Of a DNA stretch of 64,000 bases, positions 52,101-61,261 are shown piece after piece. Source of the DNA: Hippasteria phrygiana (Eukaryota > Echinodermata > Asteroidea > Valvatida > Goniasteridae). Both the position numbers and the translations under genes were made by a program. The notes beneath the pieces were generated by a model. That model was not told the DNA's origin, did not search any database, and was given only the letters and a program-made list of their open reading frames with translations. Numbering within the stretch: position 1 is the stretch's first letter; each line of letters begins with the position of its first letter. The stretch is from assembly GCA_037893225.1 (NCBI GenBank), contig JAZGUH010000152.1, positions 186,001-250,000 of the forward strand, in the 5' to 3' direction.

Positions 52101-55100
52101 GTGTGTTAATGCTACATGGTAAAATTTGGACACGAACATTTTGTAAGGTTTTGTATGGTGAAATAGTAGGAGGGTTAAAAAAGGAAAAAGAAACTGAATC
52201 TTTCTTTGAATTGGTTTCACTTTGAATTTCCTGCAGCCTCCTAAAATGCTACCGGGGTCAGGTGTAACCTCCTTTCCAGTCAACAACTCAGATTCTCCAA
52301 TGCAGGCCTCGCTGAGTCTTGACCTGTCGTTGGAGTCCATCACAAGGTACCAGGCCAAACCGGACTCCATGTACACCTTCCTGTGTGCACAGGTTTGTAA
52401 TCACCCACCTCTCTTAACCCCTTGTGTCTGGCTGTCATTGATTGGGGCTGGTTGCCAAAAACAGGCTGTGCAAATGCAAACTACGCACCACACTGAACAG
52501 AGTGGTCATATTCATCGCACTTGGAGCCTCCTTTCGTGTGAATCAAAGCTTTGTTTGAAAAAGCTCCATCTGTTCATGACACTCCCATTCAAGAACAATA
52601 TAGTTGAATGTATTGAGTATGCGCAGGAATGTGCAAATAGACGGCAATCAGCCAGGTGGTTTTTTCCAAACTGTGGCTGTGGCTGCCGTCCATATTCAAG
52701 ATGTGAAATATCCACTTCAATTCAATTCAATTAATATTTTATTAGTCATGTAAGTTAAAACAGACATAAAATTCTTTTTCTGGTGTAAAAGCGATACAAC
52801 ATTTTGTACAATAAAACAGTAAAAACAGCAATCAGCACAATGAAAACCTTAAAAATAGCAATACATGCAATAGCTTAAAATATAAACTTTACATTATATA
52901 AATTACATAACTTAAATAATACAAAAAATGGCAGTGAAAAAGGATAAAACATTTTTAAATGACAACAAAAAGAGACTGACAACAAAAAAAGAGACGAGAG
53001 ACTTAACTCCCCCCCCCCCCTCTTTCCTTGGCTAGCATGAATATGACAGGAAAAACAAGGATAAAAACTCAACTTGCTGCTGGTAACTCAAATGGCCGTT
53101 GCACTATCCACTTTACGTAGACATCAGTGGTGTGGATGCCTGACTTGGTTGAAATGCTCACAGAGAAGCGTAATTGTTGTCATGATATTATTAGGGCTGC
53201 CCCGAATATACCGAATATTCAAATGTTCAATCATCAACCGAATATTTAAATACCTTTTTGCCTGTTCAAATATAATAAAAAAAATATGTGGATTGTTTGA
53301 CGAAAACAATATGTATGCACATACAGATACGGCTCTGATGCTATTTTAACCCCAACATCCAATGCATTCATTTGGGGTGAAGACCTGTGTACTACGAAAT
53401 ACTACTTAGTATTATGTAGCACTGAGTCTCTCTGTCTTTGATGATTGAGTGTATCATGACAGCAGTCAAGATACACATGTACTTGCAACTACAAAGTACT
53501 AATTCTATGTAATACAGTTAAGTTACTGGGTAAATTGTATTTGTGTCAATGAATTGGATGGCTAAGATAAAAACAAATTATCATCTTTGAAAACCAGTAG
53601 TTCATGCTCTGTTTCCGCCTTAGATGAAAACAGACATTTTGCCTCCAACCCCAGCAACAAACAGTAGTTACCGGTACTACACATTACTACGTACTTTATT
53701 TGGGGTGAAGTATCAAATACTAAAAATGACTACAAGCATTGTACACAAATAGGTGAGAGTACTGTATACTACAGTTTACTACTAGTAGTATTTTGTAGCT
53801 TTAGGTGAGGTTAGGGTTAATAGAAAAGTTACGGTGCTTAGAAGTATCAAAATTAACTTTTTAATGGACGAAGGTTTATTGTTCCCGTAAGTAAAACCCT
53901 TGACATTTGTTTGTTTGTTTGTTTGTTTTTATTTGACAATCTCCACGGATATTTAACCCCTTGCCACCGGGTGGCGCCGGGGCACTAGGCCGGGTTATGC
54001 AGCCAAGCGAAACGGAAACAAGAGGCTTGTGCAGCCAAGCATAACGTACACAATACCCCAATAATGGATTGAAAATGAAAGAATTGGCATGTATTTGTGT
54101 CAACCGGCCAGGTGGCAATTTCAATCTGCACGTATTTGTGTCAACCGGTGGCAAGGGGTTAAAAGACAAAACAATAATTATCAACATTCTATTAAATATA
54201 AAGAAAAAACAAATTGAAAACACATCATCCGAGGGGTTGTCGAGGATGACACAAAAAAGCTGCGAGCAGTTTATTTATCAAATAATTACTGCAAAAACGC
54301 AGGCTGGAGTTTGGCTTCTTGTCAAACCCAGTTTCCAATAATCGGATCTACTAAATTATTCGAATGTGAATATTTATTTTTTGGGGTAGGTTTTCCGAAG
54401 GGACGAGTTTGCTTCCCACTTCCAGAACGTTCACAGCGACATCCACGGCGGCCTGAACGGATGGCTGGAGCAGCGCTGCCCTCTAGCGCCCTACGGCTGC
54501 ACATACTCGCAGCGCCGGCTCTACCCAGGCGAGAAGGCCGCGAGGATCGTGCACAACGAGCATCTGGAGAGCTTTGGGATTCGGTTGGATGGGAACACAC
54601 CAACTCCGTCCGAAGATTGTAGTCTTGTGGACGCTGTGGTTGAGTTGGAATGGGTAAATGAAGGCCTGTCTGCAGCTCACAGAGGCGACAAAATCACCAC
54701 AAATTTACCAGATGATGATCAGGCGAAGACGACTGATCTTGAATCAAACAAAACAAGTCACTTAGATTTTTCAAAGGAAAATGGGCATCTAGAAAAATCG
54801 GACCCTAAATCACCGAAAATAGACCAGGATATTATCAACGAGTATCAGGCTGACCAATCAGACATCTCCTTACATGCAATCAACCAATCAGGGAGGAGCT
54901 TAAATGATGACATACGGCTTAACGTAGAGAACGCTTATGGCGATCCGCGTCTGCAGACCCAAAGTCAAGCCGATAACCAGGGACAACAGTCACGTGACCT
55001 AGGGGACACAGAAAACGTCCAATCAGCAATATTGATTCGAAACCCAAGCAGCCAATCGGAATCCGCGACGGCCAAAAAGCACCAATCGGATCCGGACTAT

Positions 55101-57029
55101 CTGAGCCAGCTTCCCTCGGAGCTCCTGCGGTACCTAACCAGGTTCCTGGACGCGTTCAGTCTGTGTAACCTTGCTCTGACGTCTAAATTGCTGCGGCAGA
55201 TCTGTTGCAGCATCCTTGAGGAGAGGGGAATGGTAATACAGCACTGGGAGAAAGTGAACGGGCGATGGGAAGTCGCCTACAGGGTATGTATGTGGGTCAT
55301 TCTATAAATATGGGGTCCAAAAGTAGCATTTTTTTGTGTCCCTGTTCCACCTGACTTGAGCAATTTCATATCAAGTATCATTAAAATTGACTTCACTCTA
55401 ATTTGTACTTGTTTGGCAGGTACTGTGCTTTAAATAATCACTCTTGGAGATAGAAGGCATTAATTAAGCCAAACCCTGCTGAATCCAACAGGATCCAACT
55501 ATTTGATATTCCCGTTGGACCCTGTTGGATTGAGCAGCTAACTCATGGTGTTACAATTCTGTTGGATTCAGCAGGCAACAGAAAAATATGTCACAGTTGG
55601 ACTCTGTTGGATTTAGCAGGCAAGTCATTTTTTTATTTTTCGGTAACCAGCAACTTGGCATGTTGGACTGTGTTGGATTGAGCAGGAAACTCATATAAGT
55701 CACTGTTGGACTCTCTGTTGGATTTAGCAGGTTAGTCCTGGGGAACCATTAGGGGGGTAGGGTGACTAAAGAATGTGTCCTGAATTGCAAAATCTTATAC
55801 ATGTCACTATGTAACAGGGATGCCAAAATTGGACCCCAAATTCATGGAATGATCCATGTGTACTTAGTAAGTCCAACTGCCTTTTGTCCTCCATACACAA
55901 CTCTGTCACCATTTTACCCAATATTTTGGGAGGAGATATCTGTTACAGATTAACCCTAACCCCTTGGGTAACTTTACTAGAAAGTATCCTGAATCCGCCA
56001 AAATCCACCTATTTTGTCATGCACAAAAAGTTGGTTGTGGTGACTGCTCAATATGCAGGTATCCTGAATCCATCAAAATCATGCAGTAACGCTAGGCTTA
56101 CAATCCTCAATCTATCAAAATCCCCCAGGTTTCAATATGGAGGTATCCCGAATCCGCCGAAATCTTCCAAAACAGGAAGAGGATTTTGATGGATTTATGT
56201 ACGTTAGGGTTAATGTACCTAAGGCTGTGCGTCCGAACCGGGTACCCGAGTACCCGACCGCTAGCATCAGGAACCAGTTCCAGATTATGGAATCGAGTTC
56301 CCGTAACTGAATTAACATATTACTCGCTAATTTCTCAGACAATGAAAACAATTTTTTGAATGTCATTTGTGGGAAGTTTTCAAAATGAAGCTTAGGGTAC
56401 AGATTAACATTTTATGACGCTTGCTAAAATTCAGTTTACCCCATAAAGCTATAGAACTCACTGTACACATTGGCATCTTTCTGCATTGATGCGCCAATGT
56501 GGTCGTATTCAAATGCCAGCCTTTATGAACAATATGAACAGCAATTTCCAAGATTGGCTTTCCTTGATGGGTGTCCAGGTACCCAGGTACCCAGGTACCC
56601 AGATACCCAGGTACCCGTGCCTTTTGTCAATGGGGTACCTGATTCCCATACGTACTACCCGTAAATGCGCACCCCTAGATCCTACTAGTCTCCTACTTTT
56701 TAACCTGGGTCTGCTTGAAAGCCTAATACAGTGCATAATCCAAGTTTTATTTTCATTGGAATGTTATTGAATAATCTTATACCCAGGTGTGGCACTTCAG
56801 TACAGCGTTCACGCCGATCCTCAGCTGGGGTTTTGAGGACCATCCTAGCCTGGCCGTTCACCTCAGCAAGTGCCCTTACAATATCAAGCTGCGCAAGACC
56901 GATCCGGAGCGAGTCATGATTAAGCTGCCAGAGCGTGCCTCGTCCTACAAAGATTGGCAGGAAGGGGAGGGGGCTGGGGCAGAGACAAAGAGGGCGGAAG
57001 AAGATGAATCCTTACTTGCTCAACAGTGA
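48198..57029 (+). CDS. FBXO30: FBXO30/FBXO40-type F-box protein, complete gene in five coding exons
   Basis: Exons 48198-49181, 49887-50060, 52237-52392, 54390-55283 and 56787-57029 are all phase 0 with AG/GT borders and join to 816 codons (vertebrate FBXO30 is about 745). The N-terminus (about 8-100) is a Cys/His-rich TRAF-type zinc-binding region (CQACYDSKC, CDLDCGARFHACK, CPASLVHCTMEWNRWP). Residues 410-485 carry MYTFLCAQVFRRDEF and RCPLAPYGCTYSQRR, diagnostic of this family. The F-box (about 674-715) reads LSQLPSELLRYLTRFLDAFS. The C-terminus starts VWHFSTAF. Family members are substrate receptors of SCF ubiquitin ligases; FBXO40 targets IRS1 in muscle and FBXO30/MUSA1 acts in muscle atrophy. 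This single copy is probably the ancestor-like co-orthologue of both; the symbol is by similarity. Confidence 0.93.
49219..49365. repeat. 11-bp tandem repeat, about 13 copies
   Basis: Unit GGTCAGTCACA, nearly perfect, starting under 40 bp after the donor of coding exon 1. Confidence 0.95.
49887..50060 (+). CDS. FBXO30: FBXO30-like coding exon 2
   Basis: 58 codons of Ser/Pro-rich, probably disordered sequence (HRSSSSSEGSLNEVPMP). Acceptor TTCTTGTAAACAG, donor GTAGGCGT. Confidence 0.85.
50380..51260. repeat. Higher-order minisatellite (alternating 90 and 95-96 bp units)
   Basis: TTGGTCTTGGAACCCCATG begins units at 50723, 50819, 50909, 51004 and 51094, spacings 96, 90, 95 and 90. Two alternating subtypes differ in CAGTCTTGGTCATGGTATCC versus CAATCTTGGTCAGGGTACCG, giving a 185-bp dimer period. 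The 239-codon ORF across it is an artefact. It lies in FBXO30 intron 2. Confidence 0.9.
51593..52178. mobile_element. Motif-array fold-back: ACCATACAAAACC repeated in both orientations
   Basis: The ends TTAAAACCCTCCTACT and AGTAGGAGGGTTAA are inverse with TTAA edges. ACCATACAAAACC or its inverse GGTTTTGTATGGT occurs about ten times in full or near-full form (for example 51626, 51650, 51732, 51778, 51978, 52025, 52144). It ends about 58 bp before coding exon 3. Confidence 0.75.
52237..52392 (+). CDS. FBXO30: FBXO30-like coding exon 3
   Basis: 52 codons: SLDLSLESITRYQAKPDS then MYTFLCAQ, highly family-specific. Acceptor TTTCCTGCAG, donor GTTTGTAA (weak but GT). Confidence 0.9.
52413..52725. 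mobile_element. H-family repeat, inverted copy in FBXO30 intron 3
   Basis: Starts TTAACCCCTTGTGTCTGGC and ends GGCTGCCGTCCATATTCAAG, uninterrupted homologue of 47010-47750. Confidence 0.7.
52716..53140. repeat. Possible LINE 3' end (inverted) with TTCAA microsatellite
   Basis: A (TTCAA)n run followed by TATTTTATTAGTCATGTAAG and A-rich sequence resembles the inverted 3' end of a LINE. No reverse transcriptase ORF is present. A C12 tract is at 53009-53020. Confidence 0.35.
53346..53820. mobile_element. 475-bp TTAA MITE with a reconstructable empty site
   Basis: TTAACCCCAACATCC at the left, GGTTAGGGTTAA at the right. The sister J element near 22966 reads GATGCTATTTTTAATAGAAA where this copy has GATGCTATTTTAA-insert-TTAATAGAAA, so a single TTAA was the target. 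Confidence 0.85.
53953..54162. mobile_element. 210-bp TTAA MITE with CCCCTTGCCACCGG ends
   Basis: TTAACCCCTTGCCACCGG and CCGGTGGCAAGGGGTTAA are exact inverses. The element at 60343-60555 has related CCCCTTGCGTACGG ends. Confidence 0.85.
54390..55283 (+). CDS. FBXO30: FBXO30-like coding exon 4 (second zinc-like segment, disordered insert, F-box)
   Basis: 298 codons (residues 439-736). VFRRDEFASHFQNVHSDIHG and RCPLAPYGCTYSQRR open it; a long Asp/Ser/Gln-rich stretch (about 520-672) follows; the F-box is at about 674-715 and then GMVIQHWEKVNGRWEVAYR. Acceptor TTTTTTGGGGTAG has a poor pyrimidine tract; donor GTATGTAT. Confidence 0.93.
55453..55738. repeat. GTTGGATT.AGCAGG motif repeat
   Basis: CCTGCTGAATCCAACAGG at the left and CTGTTGGATTTAGCAGG at the right are inverse; about five further GTTGGACTCTGTTGGATT-type copies lie between. 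Confidence 0.65.
55948..56212. mobile_element. A-family-like TTAA element
   Basis: Starts TTAACCCTAACCCCTTGGG and ends GTACGTTAGGGTTAA with several AATCC..CAAAATC units. Confidence 0.7.
56220..56677. mobile_element. F-family hAT-like MITE, copy 2
   Basis: TAAGGCTGTGCGTCC at the left and AATGCGCACCCCTA at the right; GGGTACCCG words inside, with an AGGTACCC tandem run at 56577-56622. No target duplication remains. Confidence 0.65.
56787..57029 (+). CDS. FBXO30: FBXO30-like coding exon 5 (C-terminus)
   Basis: 80 codons and TGA. VWHFSTAFTPILSWGFEDHP and KCPYNIKL match the family's conserved end; a short acidic tail (GEGAGAETKRAEEDES) replaces the longer vertebrate tail. Acceptor TTATACCCAG. Confidence 0.93.
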   Translation: MWHFSTAFTPILSWGFEDHPSLAVHLSKCPYNIKLRKTDPERVMIKLPERASSYKDWQEGEGAGAETKRAEEDESLLAQQ

Positions 57030-57057
57030 GATCTTTGTAACTTTGGATGTCGAACCT

Positions 57058-57398
57058 CCAGCCTTGACCCTAACTCCCTACATCATGTTTTCCTACGTGT
57101 AACCTGAATCTTCCAATGTCCTCCGATTCCAAATTCTCCAGTGTTTGTTACTGGGGACCACTGCCTGAATCCCGCAAAAATGGATTTTGGATAAACACCC
57201 TAGTAACCTCAATCCTCCAAAATCAACCAGCATCAGATTGGGCCTGATGACTTGATCCTCCATTTTCCTCCAGAGGCAAAAATCCTCTTATGCCCTCAAT
57301 CCTGCGAAATCCTCCCAGTGCTTTCAACTACCAAAGACCCTCAATCCTCCAAAAAACGACCATTTGGCAAAGAGGATTTGGGAAGGTCAGGGTTAATT
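57058..57398. repeat. A-family repeat in the presumed FBXO30 3' UTR
   Basis: Same order of blocks as 29330-29657 and 19855-20118 and the same GGGTTAA edge. If the AATAAA at 57912 is used, the repeat is transcribed in the 3' UTR. Confidence 0.75.
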
Positions 57399-57911
57399 TA
57401 TATTAACTTCCCGCGCAGTTGCCATTTGGCAGTGAATTTAATTCCTCACACTACGTATTTTGCGGTGTGTGTCAAAAGTCGGAACATTCATGTCACCTGA
57501 ACACTTTTTCGGGAGCATTCTTTGGTGCTTCTAACTGGAACCGGGCTGTTCCTGAGTAAAGCACACACGTGCATATTCCATTGTTCCCTAATGGATTGTT
57601 CCCAAATGGATTGTTCCCAAGCTGTTTCGAGTACAAACAACGGGTGTTCCCGATTGTAACAGGCAGTGTTCTTTGTTTTTTTGAAATCACCTAATACAAG
57701 GCTAAAAGCCACTCTACAATCCCGGCCAAAATGCTTGGGCCACGTGTCAATAAACGTACTATCCCCAGCGCCCCCGCTGTCCCGCTCAATGTTGTAATAT
57801 CAAGCCGGAGCGCATTCCGCGCAATGAGAGCCAACATTGACAGGGGGGCAGGGGGTCGGGGGCCCAACGAGATTTGGCCGGGATTGTCTGAAATTTTCTT
57901 TAAAAAATTGA

Positions 57912-57917
57912 AATAAA
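57912..57917 (+). terminator. Candidate FBXO30 poly(A) signal AATAAA
   Basis: First AATAAA clearly downstream of the stop (about 880 nt). Not proven. Confidence 0.35.
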
Positions 57918-57955
57918 ACACATGTGAGAAGCAATGGATGGTCGTTTTTCCACGG

Positions 57956-58031
57956 TTGGATTCGAACCCACGATCGAGCCCACAACTCTTGCATTTGCAG
58001 GTACATGTCTAAACCACTAGACCATGTGAGT
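57956..58031 (-). repeat. tRNA-like sequence (degenerate)
   Basis: On the - strand, TGGTCTAGTGG fits an A box and GGTTCGAATCC fits a B box, but the anticodon region is overlong and does not fold well. Probably a tRNA-derived repeat or pseudogene. Confidence 0.5.
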
Positions 58032-58082
58032 CACAGATACCAAGAGGCTTAACCGTTCTATTTCCCGACACAGATGATCCCA

Positions 58083-58523
58083 ATTGTTTTGTAGTGCGCA
58101 TCGTACACGATGTATCATGACGATTAGCCGTGCCATTTTGTCAAATAACTTCACAAAAGACATTTTTCGTTCAACGCGAAAAGCGCATTACGCTACACAA
58201 ACCACCTACAAGCCTCTTCCAATTCTTCAGCCGTCTTATTGCGTGATTTGTCAGGAAAATTTTACGGGTAACCCTCGCCACCAAAATAATAAAGGAGAGT
58301 AATTCATTTCTTTATTATTTTGGTGGCGAGGGTTAACCATTATATTTTCCGACAATTCACGGAATGAGGTAGTTGAAAAAATGGAAGAGGCTTGTATGTT
58401 GTTTGTGTAGCGTAATGCGCTTTTCGCGTTTAACAAAAAATGCCTTTTGTGAAGTTATTTGAAAGAATGGCATGGTTAATCGTCATGGTACATCATGTAC
58501 GTACGATGCGCACAACAAAACAA
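58083..58523. repeat. 440-bp near-perfect palindrome
   Basis: Arms of about 210 bp run outward from a short centre near 58290-58325. CCTCGCCACCAAAATAATAA pairs with TTATTATTTTGGTGGCGAGG at the centre; GTGCGCATCGTAC pairs with GTACGATGCGCAC at the edges. Arms differ at scattered positions. Confidence 0.85.
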
Positions 58524-58612
58524 GTGCTGGCGCAAGCGCATTACAGCCAGGAATCGTCATTCATTAACGCTATCCAGACTGGGCTTAGTTTGGGACATAT
58601 GGAGACCGAGGA

Positions 58613-58616
<4 letters not shown>

Positions 58617-58645
<29 letters not shown>
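58617..58645. repeat. C29 tract
   Basis: Longest homopolymer in the window. Confidence 0.95.
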
Positions 58646-58650
<5 letters not shown>

Positions 58651-58952
58651 GTTTTCCCAAGTTCACAACCGATTTTCAGGAAACTATCCACAAATGTTCA
58701 ATTTACGAAAGTCGAAATGATGACGTCCACAACTTTTGCAACTGTAGGGAGCTGGGGGCCGTTTTTAAACTTGGTGTGAAAACAATCGTATTTCTACCAT
58801 AATTAACGTCTTGGTTGTCTAAAAAAAAGTCCAAAAACATTAACAACCTAATAAGTTGGACATAATCACTAAGATAACATTCGATGTTTAGACTGAGATC
58901 ACCGTTGGGGGCGCTGTAATCCGGCAATTCATACTATTTTGGTGGAAAAGTT

Positions 58953-59036
58953 GATTGTAGCTCAGTTTGTAGAGCGCCGGTACGGTAACCCGGAGGTCAC
59001 AGGTTCAAATCCAGTTTCTTTGTTCACTTTGAAAAT
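58953..59036 (+). mobile_element. tRNA-headed SINE-like copy 1
   Basis: TAGCTCAGTTTGTAGAGCGC (A-box region) and GGTTCAAATCC (B box) are followed by the tail TTTCTTTGTTCACTTTGAAA, which recurs in the next copy. The acceptor stem is degraded. Confidence 0.65.
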
Positions 59037-59195
59037 GTATTCAAATTTACCTAGTCAGTTTCCCTTGTGGATTGTTTGACGAAATATAAGTTAAAAAGTC
59101 GTATCCTCATTGGGTGATCCCCACAATGTCGCTTCCCAGGTTGTATCGTAAAATTGGGTGTGATCCCTGGGTTTATGACTTCTGACTAACGCCCA

Positions 59196-59333
59196 CCCGA
59201 ACAAAGATACTGACAATTTGGGAGACCGCCAACATAGGGCAAGATAGCTCAGTTGGTAGAGCGCCGGTACGGTAACCCGGAGGTCGCAGGTTCGAATCCC
59301 GCTCCTGCCAGTTTCTTTGTTCACTTTGAAAAT
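59196..59333 (+). mobile_element. tRNA-headed SINE-like copy 2 (best preserved)
   Basis: The 59239-59310 part folds as a tRNA: GGCAAGA/TCCTGCC acceptor (six of seven pairs), intact D arm, T arm GCAGG..CCCGC. The anticodon loop ACGGTAA has C at position 33 instead of U, so it is not a normal tRNA. Flanked by CGAACAAAGATACTGACAAT upstream and the TTTGTTCACTTTGAAA tail downstream, both shared with other copies. Confidence 0.75.
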
Positions 59334-59875
59334 CATTTACAAAGCATTAGAAATGCCTTCAGTACTTGATCACATTCCAAGAAGTTTAATTGATACATCT
59401 CTCGATGACCGGTAACTATCTATTGTGTCAATGATACACAGTGTATACAATTAAAGATCAGTGCTCGTCGTTAAAATGTTGACTAAACATTTAAACGTTT
59501 AAACGTCACAAGAAAGTTTTGCTAAACGTTTATCAAATTAAACGTAGATTCCCATCCTTAATCTAGGTAAAGGGTTACAATCAGAGGTGATAGGGTTGGC
59601 AACATTTTTAATTGCCAACTCTTACAGTCTTCCTAAGCACAGATCCAAATACAGGATAATTCTTCATTAGATTCCAGAGAAATTATCCTCATTTTCAGAC
59701 CTATAGACCCAGGCAGGGTAACTGAGACCAACTCACCTCCCCTTGTTACAATGTTCCAAGCGTTCCGACTTTTGAAACACTGAAGCTGTCTTCTTTTAAA
59801 GCTGTCTTCTACTAACATGTTTTTTTTTTTTCAGGGATTTCTAATCCCCAGGTTTAGAATAGTCAATCATAGTTG
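59334..59875. other. Gene-free sequence
   Basis: Nothing recognised. Confidence 0.45.
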
Positions 59876-60008
59876 TCAACAAAGTGAACAAAAAAAGCTG
59901 GCAGGAGCGGGATTCGAACCTGCGACCTCCGGAATGCCGTACCGGAGCTCTACCAACGGAGCTATCTATGTTGGCAGTCTCCCAAATTGTTCAGTGTCTT
60001 TATTCGGA
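59876..60008 (-). mobile_element. tRNA-headed SINE-like copy 3
   Basis: On the - strand: GCCAACATAGATAGCTCCG, GAGCTCCGGTACGGC and GCAGGTTCGAATCCCGCTCC, then the TTTTTGTTCACTTTG tail. Confidence 0.7.
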
Positions 60009-60235
60009 GGGGTGCTGTGGTTTGCTAAACGCTAAAAATGACGGTTCCTCATGTACCCCATGTGACGGGCTCCCAGCCAATAGGAATGGCTGAATGTGAG
60101 GTATTCATAATTAGTAAATAAACAGGTAAGGGTATCTCGTTTTTGCTTGAAGTGCAGATATCGGTAAATTTGGATTGATGTAGATGTGCAATTTGTGTTT
60201 AGTTTCATAAAATTCAGCATATCAATGTTTAGCTT

Positions 60236-60893
60236 AAAGGTAGTATACACCATTTGCTTTTGCTGTAATTTTCAGAAATAAATGGATTTGGGGGTTAGTA
60301 TTTTATAGCGTGCTAGCAAATACTGTAACACTGACCTGTTTAACCCCTTGCGTACGGATGACGCCATATGGCATAAAAAAGTGCCACCAGGCCGGATGAC
60401 GCCACTGGCCGCCGTTTGTGCAGTTTCAATCCATTGTTGGATTATTGTTTATGTCATGCTTGACTGCACAAACGCATTGTGGCGGTTCGCTTGGCTGCCA
60501 GAACCGCTGCAACACCCCGACGTCTCCCGTAAAATACCGTGCCCAAGGGGTTAAAGTTTTGTGTGCATAGATGCTGGGAAAACGGAGAAAAAATTATGTT
60601 CTAGTAGTCTGGTTCCCTGACCATACTTTAGACAAAATGGAGCTATTTATACTATAGAGTCAGGGAATTAGCAAGTTGGGGAACTAGACTATTTCCAACA
60701 ATTGTCGGCCGACAATCATTGGAAAATGCTATACATTTCCACTTTTCTTGAAAATGACAGCACTCCAGGTGCCATGATTTAACAGAATGCTTGACACTGC
60801 TTCTTTGCTGAGTCTAGTATTAAAGGTATTTCATTATAATTCAGTAGTTTTGTTTTTTGTTGTTTGCAAAATGTTGTATACCGTTACTACGTT
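60236..60893. mobile_element. G-family element (inverted copy) with nested fold-back and TTAA MITE
   Basis: Starts GGTAGTATACACCATTTGC and ends TTGCAAAATGTTGTATACC. Contains the TTAA MITE 60343-60555 and a TAGTCTGGTTCCC fold-back (60605-60690). Confidence 0.65.
60343..60555. mobile_element. 213-bp TTAA MITE with CCCCTTG ends
   Basis: TTAACCCCTTGCGTACGG at the left and CCGTGCCCAAGGGGTTAA at the right, with TTAA at both edges. Confidence 0.75.
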
Positions 60894-60924
60894 TAAAAAG
60901 ATAACAATATAAAGGTATGATATG

Positions 60925-61261
60925 CAGTACATTGCAATTGAAAGTTAACCTCAAAATGGGAATTTCTCTTCACACTTTTTTCTCTTACCAAGGAATTCAA
61001 TTTCATTTCACAAAATGTGAAAATGTTTTTCCAAAGTGGGAAAACATTTTCACGCCTTTTCACAAAAGTAAAAAAAGAACATTTCCACGCCTTTGCACAC
61101 AAGTGGGAAAACATTTTCAAGCCTTTTCACACAAGTGGGAAAAACAATTTCCAACTTGATTTCGCAGGGGGGAAAAGTTGTGTGTGAAATGTGAATGTAA
61201 ATTCTTTTCACAAAATGTCCCATTCCCATTCACAGTGTTAACTTTCAATTGCAATGTACTG
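60925..61261. mobile_element. 337-bp MITE with CAGTACATTGCAATTGAAAG ends
   Basis: The left end continues to GTTAAC and pairs exactly with GTTAACTTTCAATTGCAATG..TACTG at the right (about 26 bp). CAAGTGGGAAAACATTTTC and CCTTTTCACA words repeat inside. Confidence 0.8.

Larger units (their letters stand above)
53192..54371. mobile_element. J-family element with TTAA insertions, ending just before an FBXO30 acceptor
   Basis: Starts TAGGGCTGCCCCGAATATAC and is recognisable to AAATTATTCGAATGTGAATA, about 20 bp before exon 4 (54390). It is split by a TTAA MITE (53346-53820) and by a further unit carrying another (53953-54162). Confidence 0.7.

Noticed and set aside
59239..59310. Functional tRNA gene
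   Set aside because: C33 in the anticodon loop, a mismatch in the acceptor and T stems, and two diverged sister copies with a shared non-tRNA tail.
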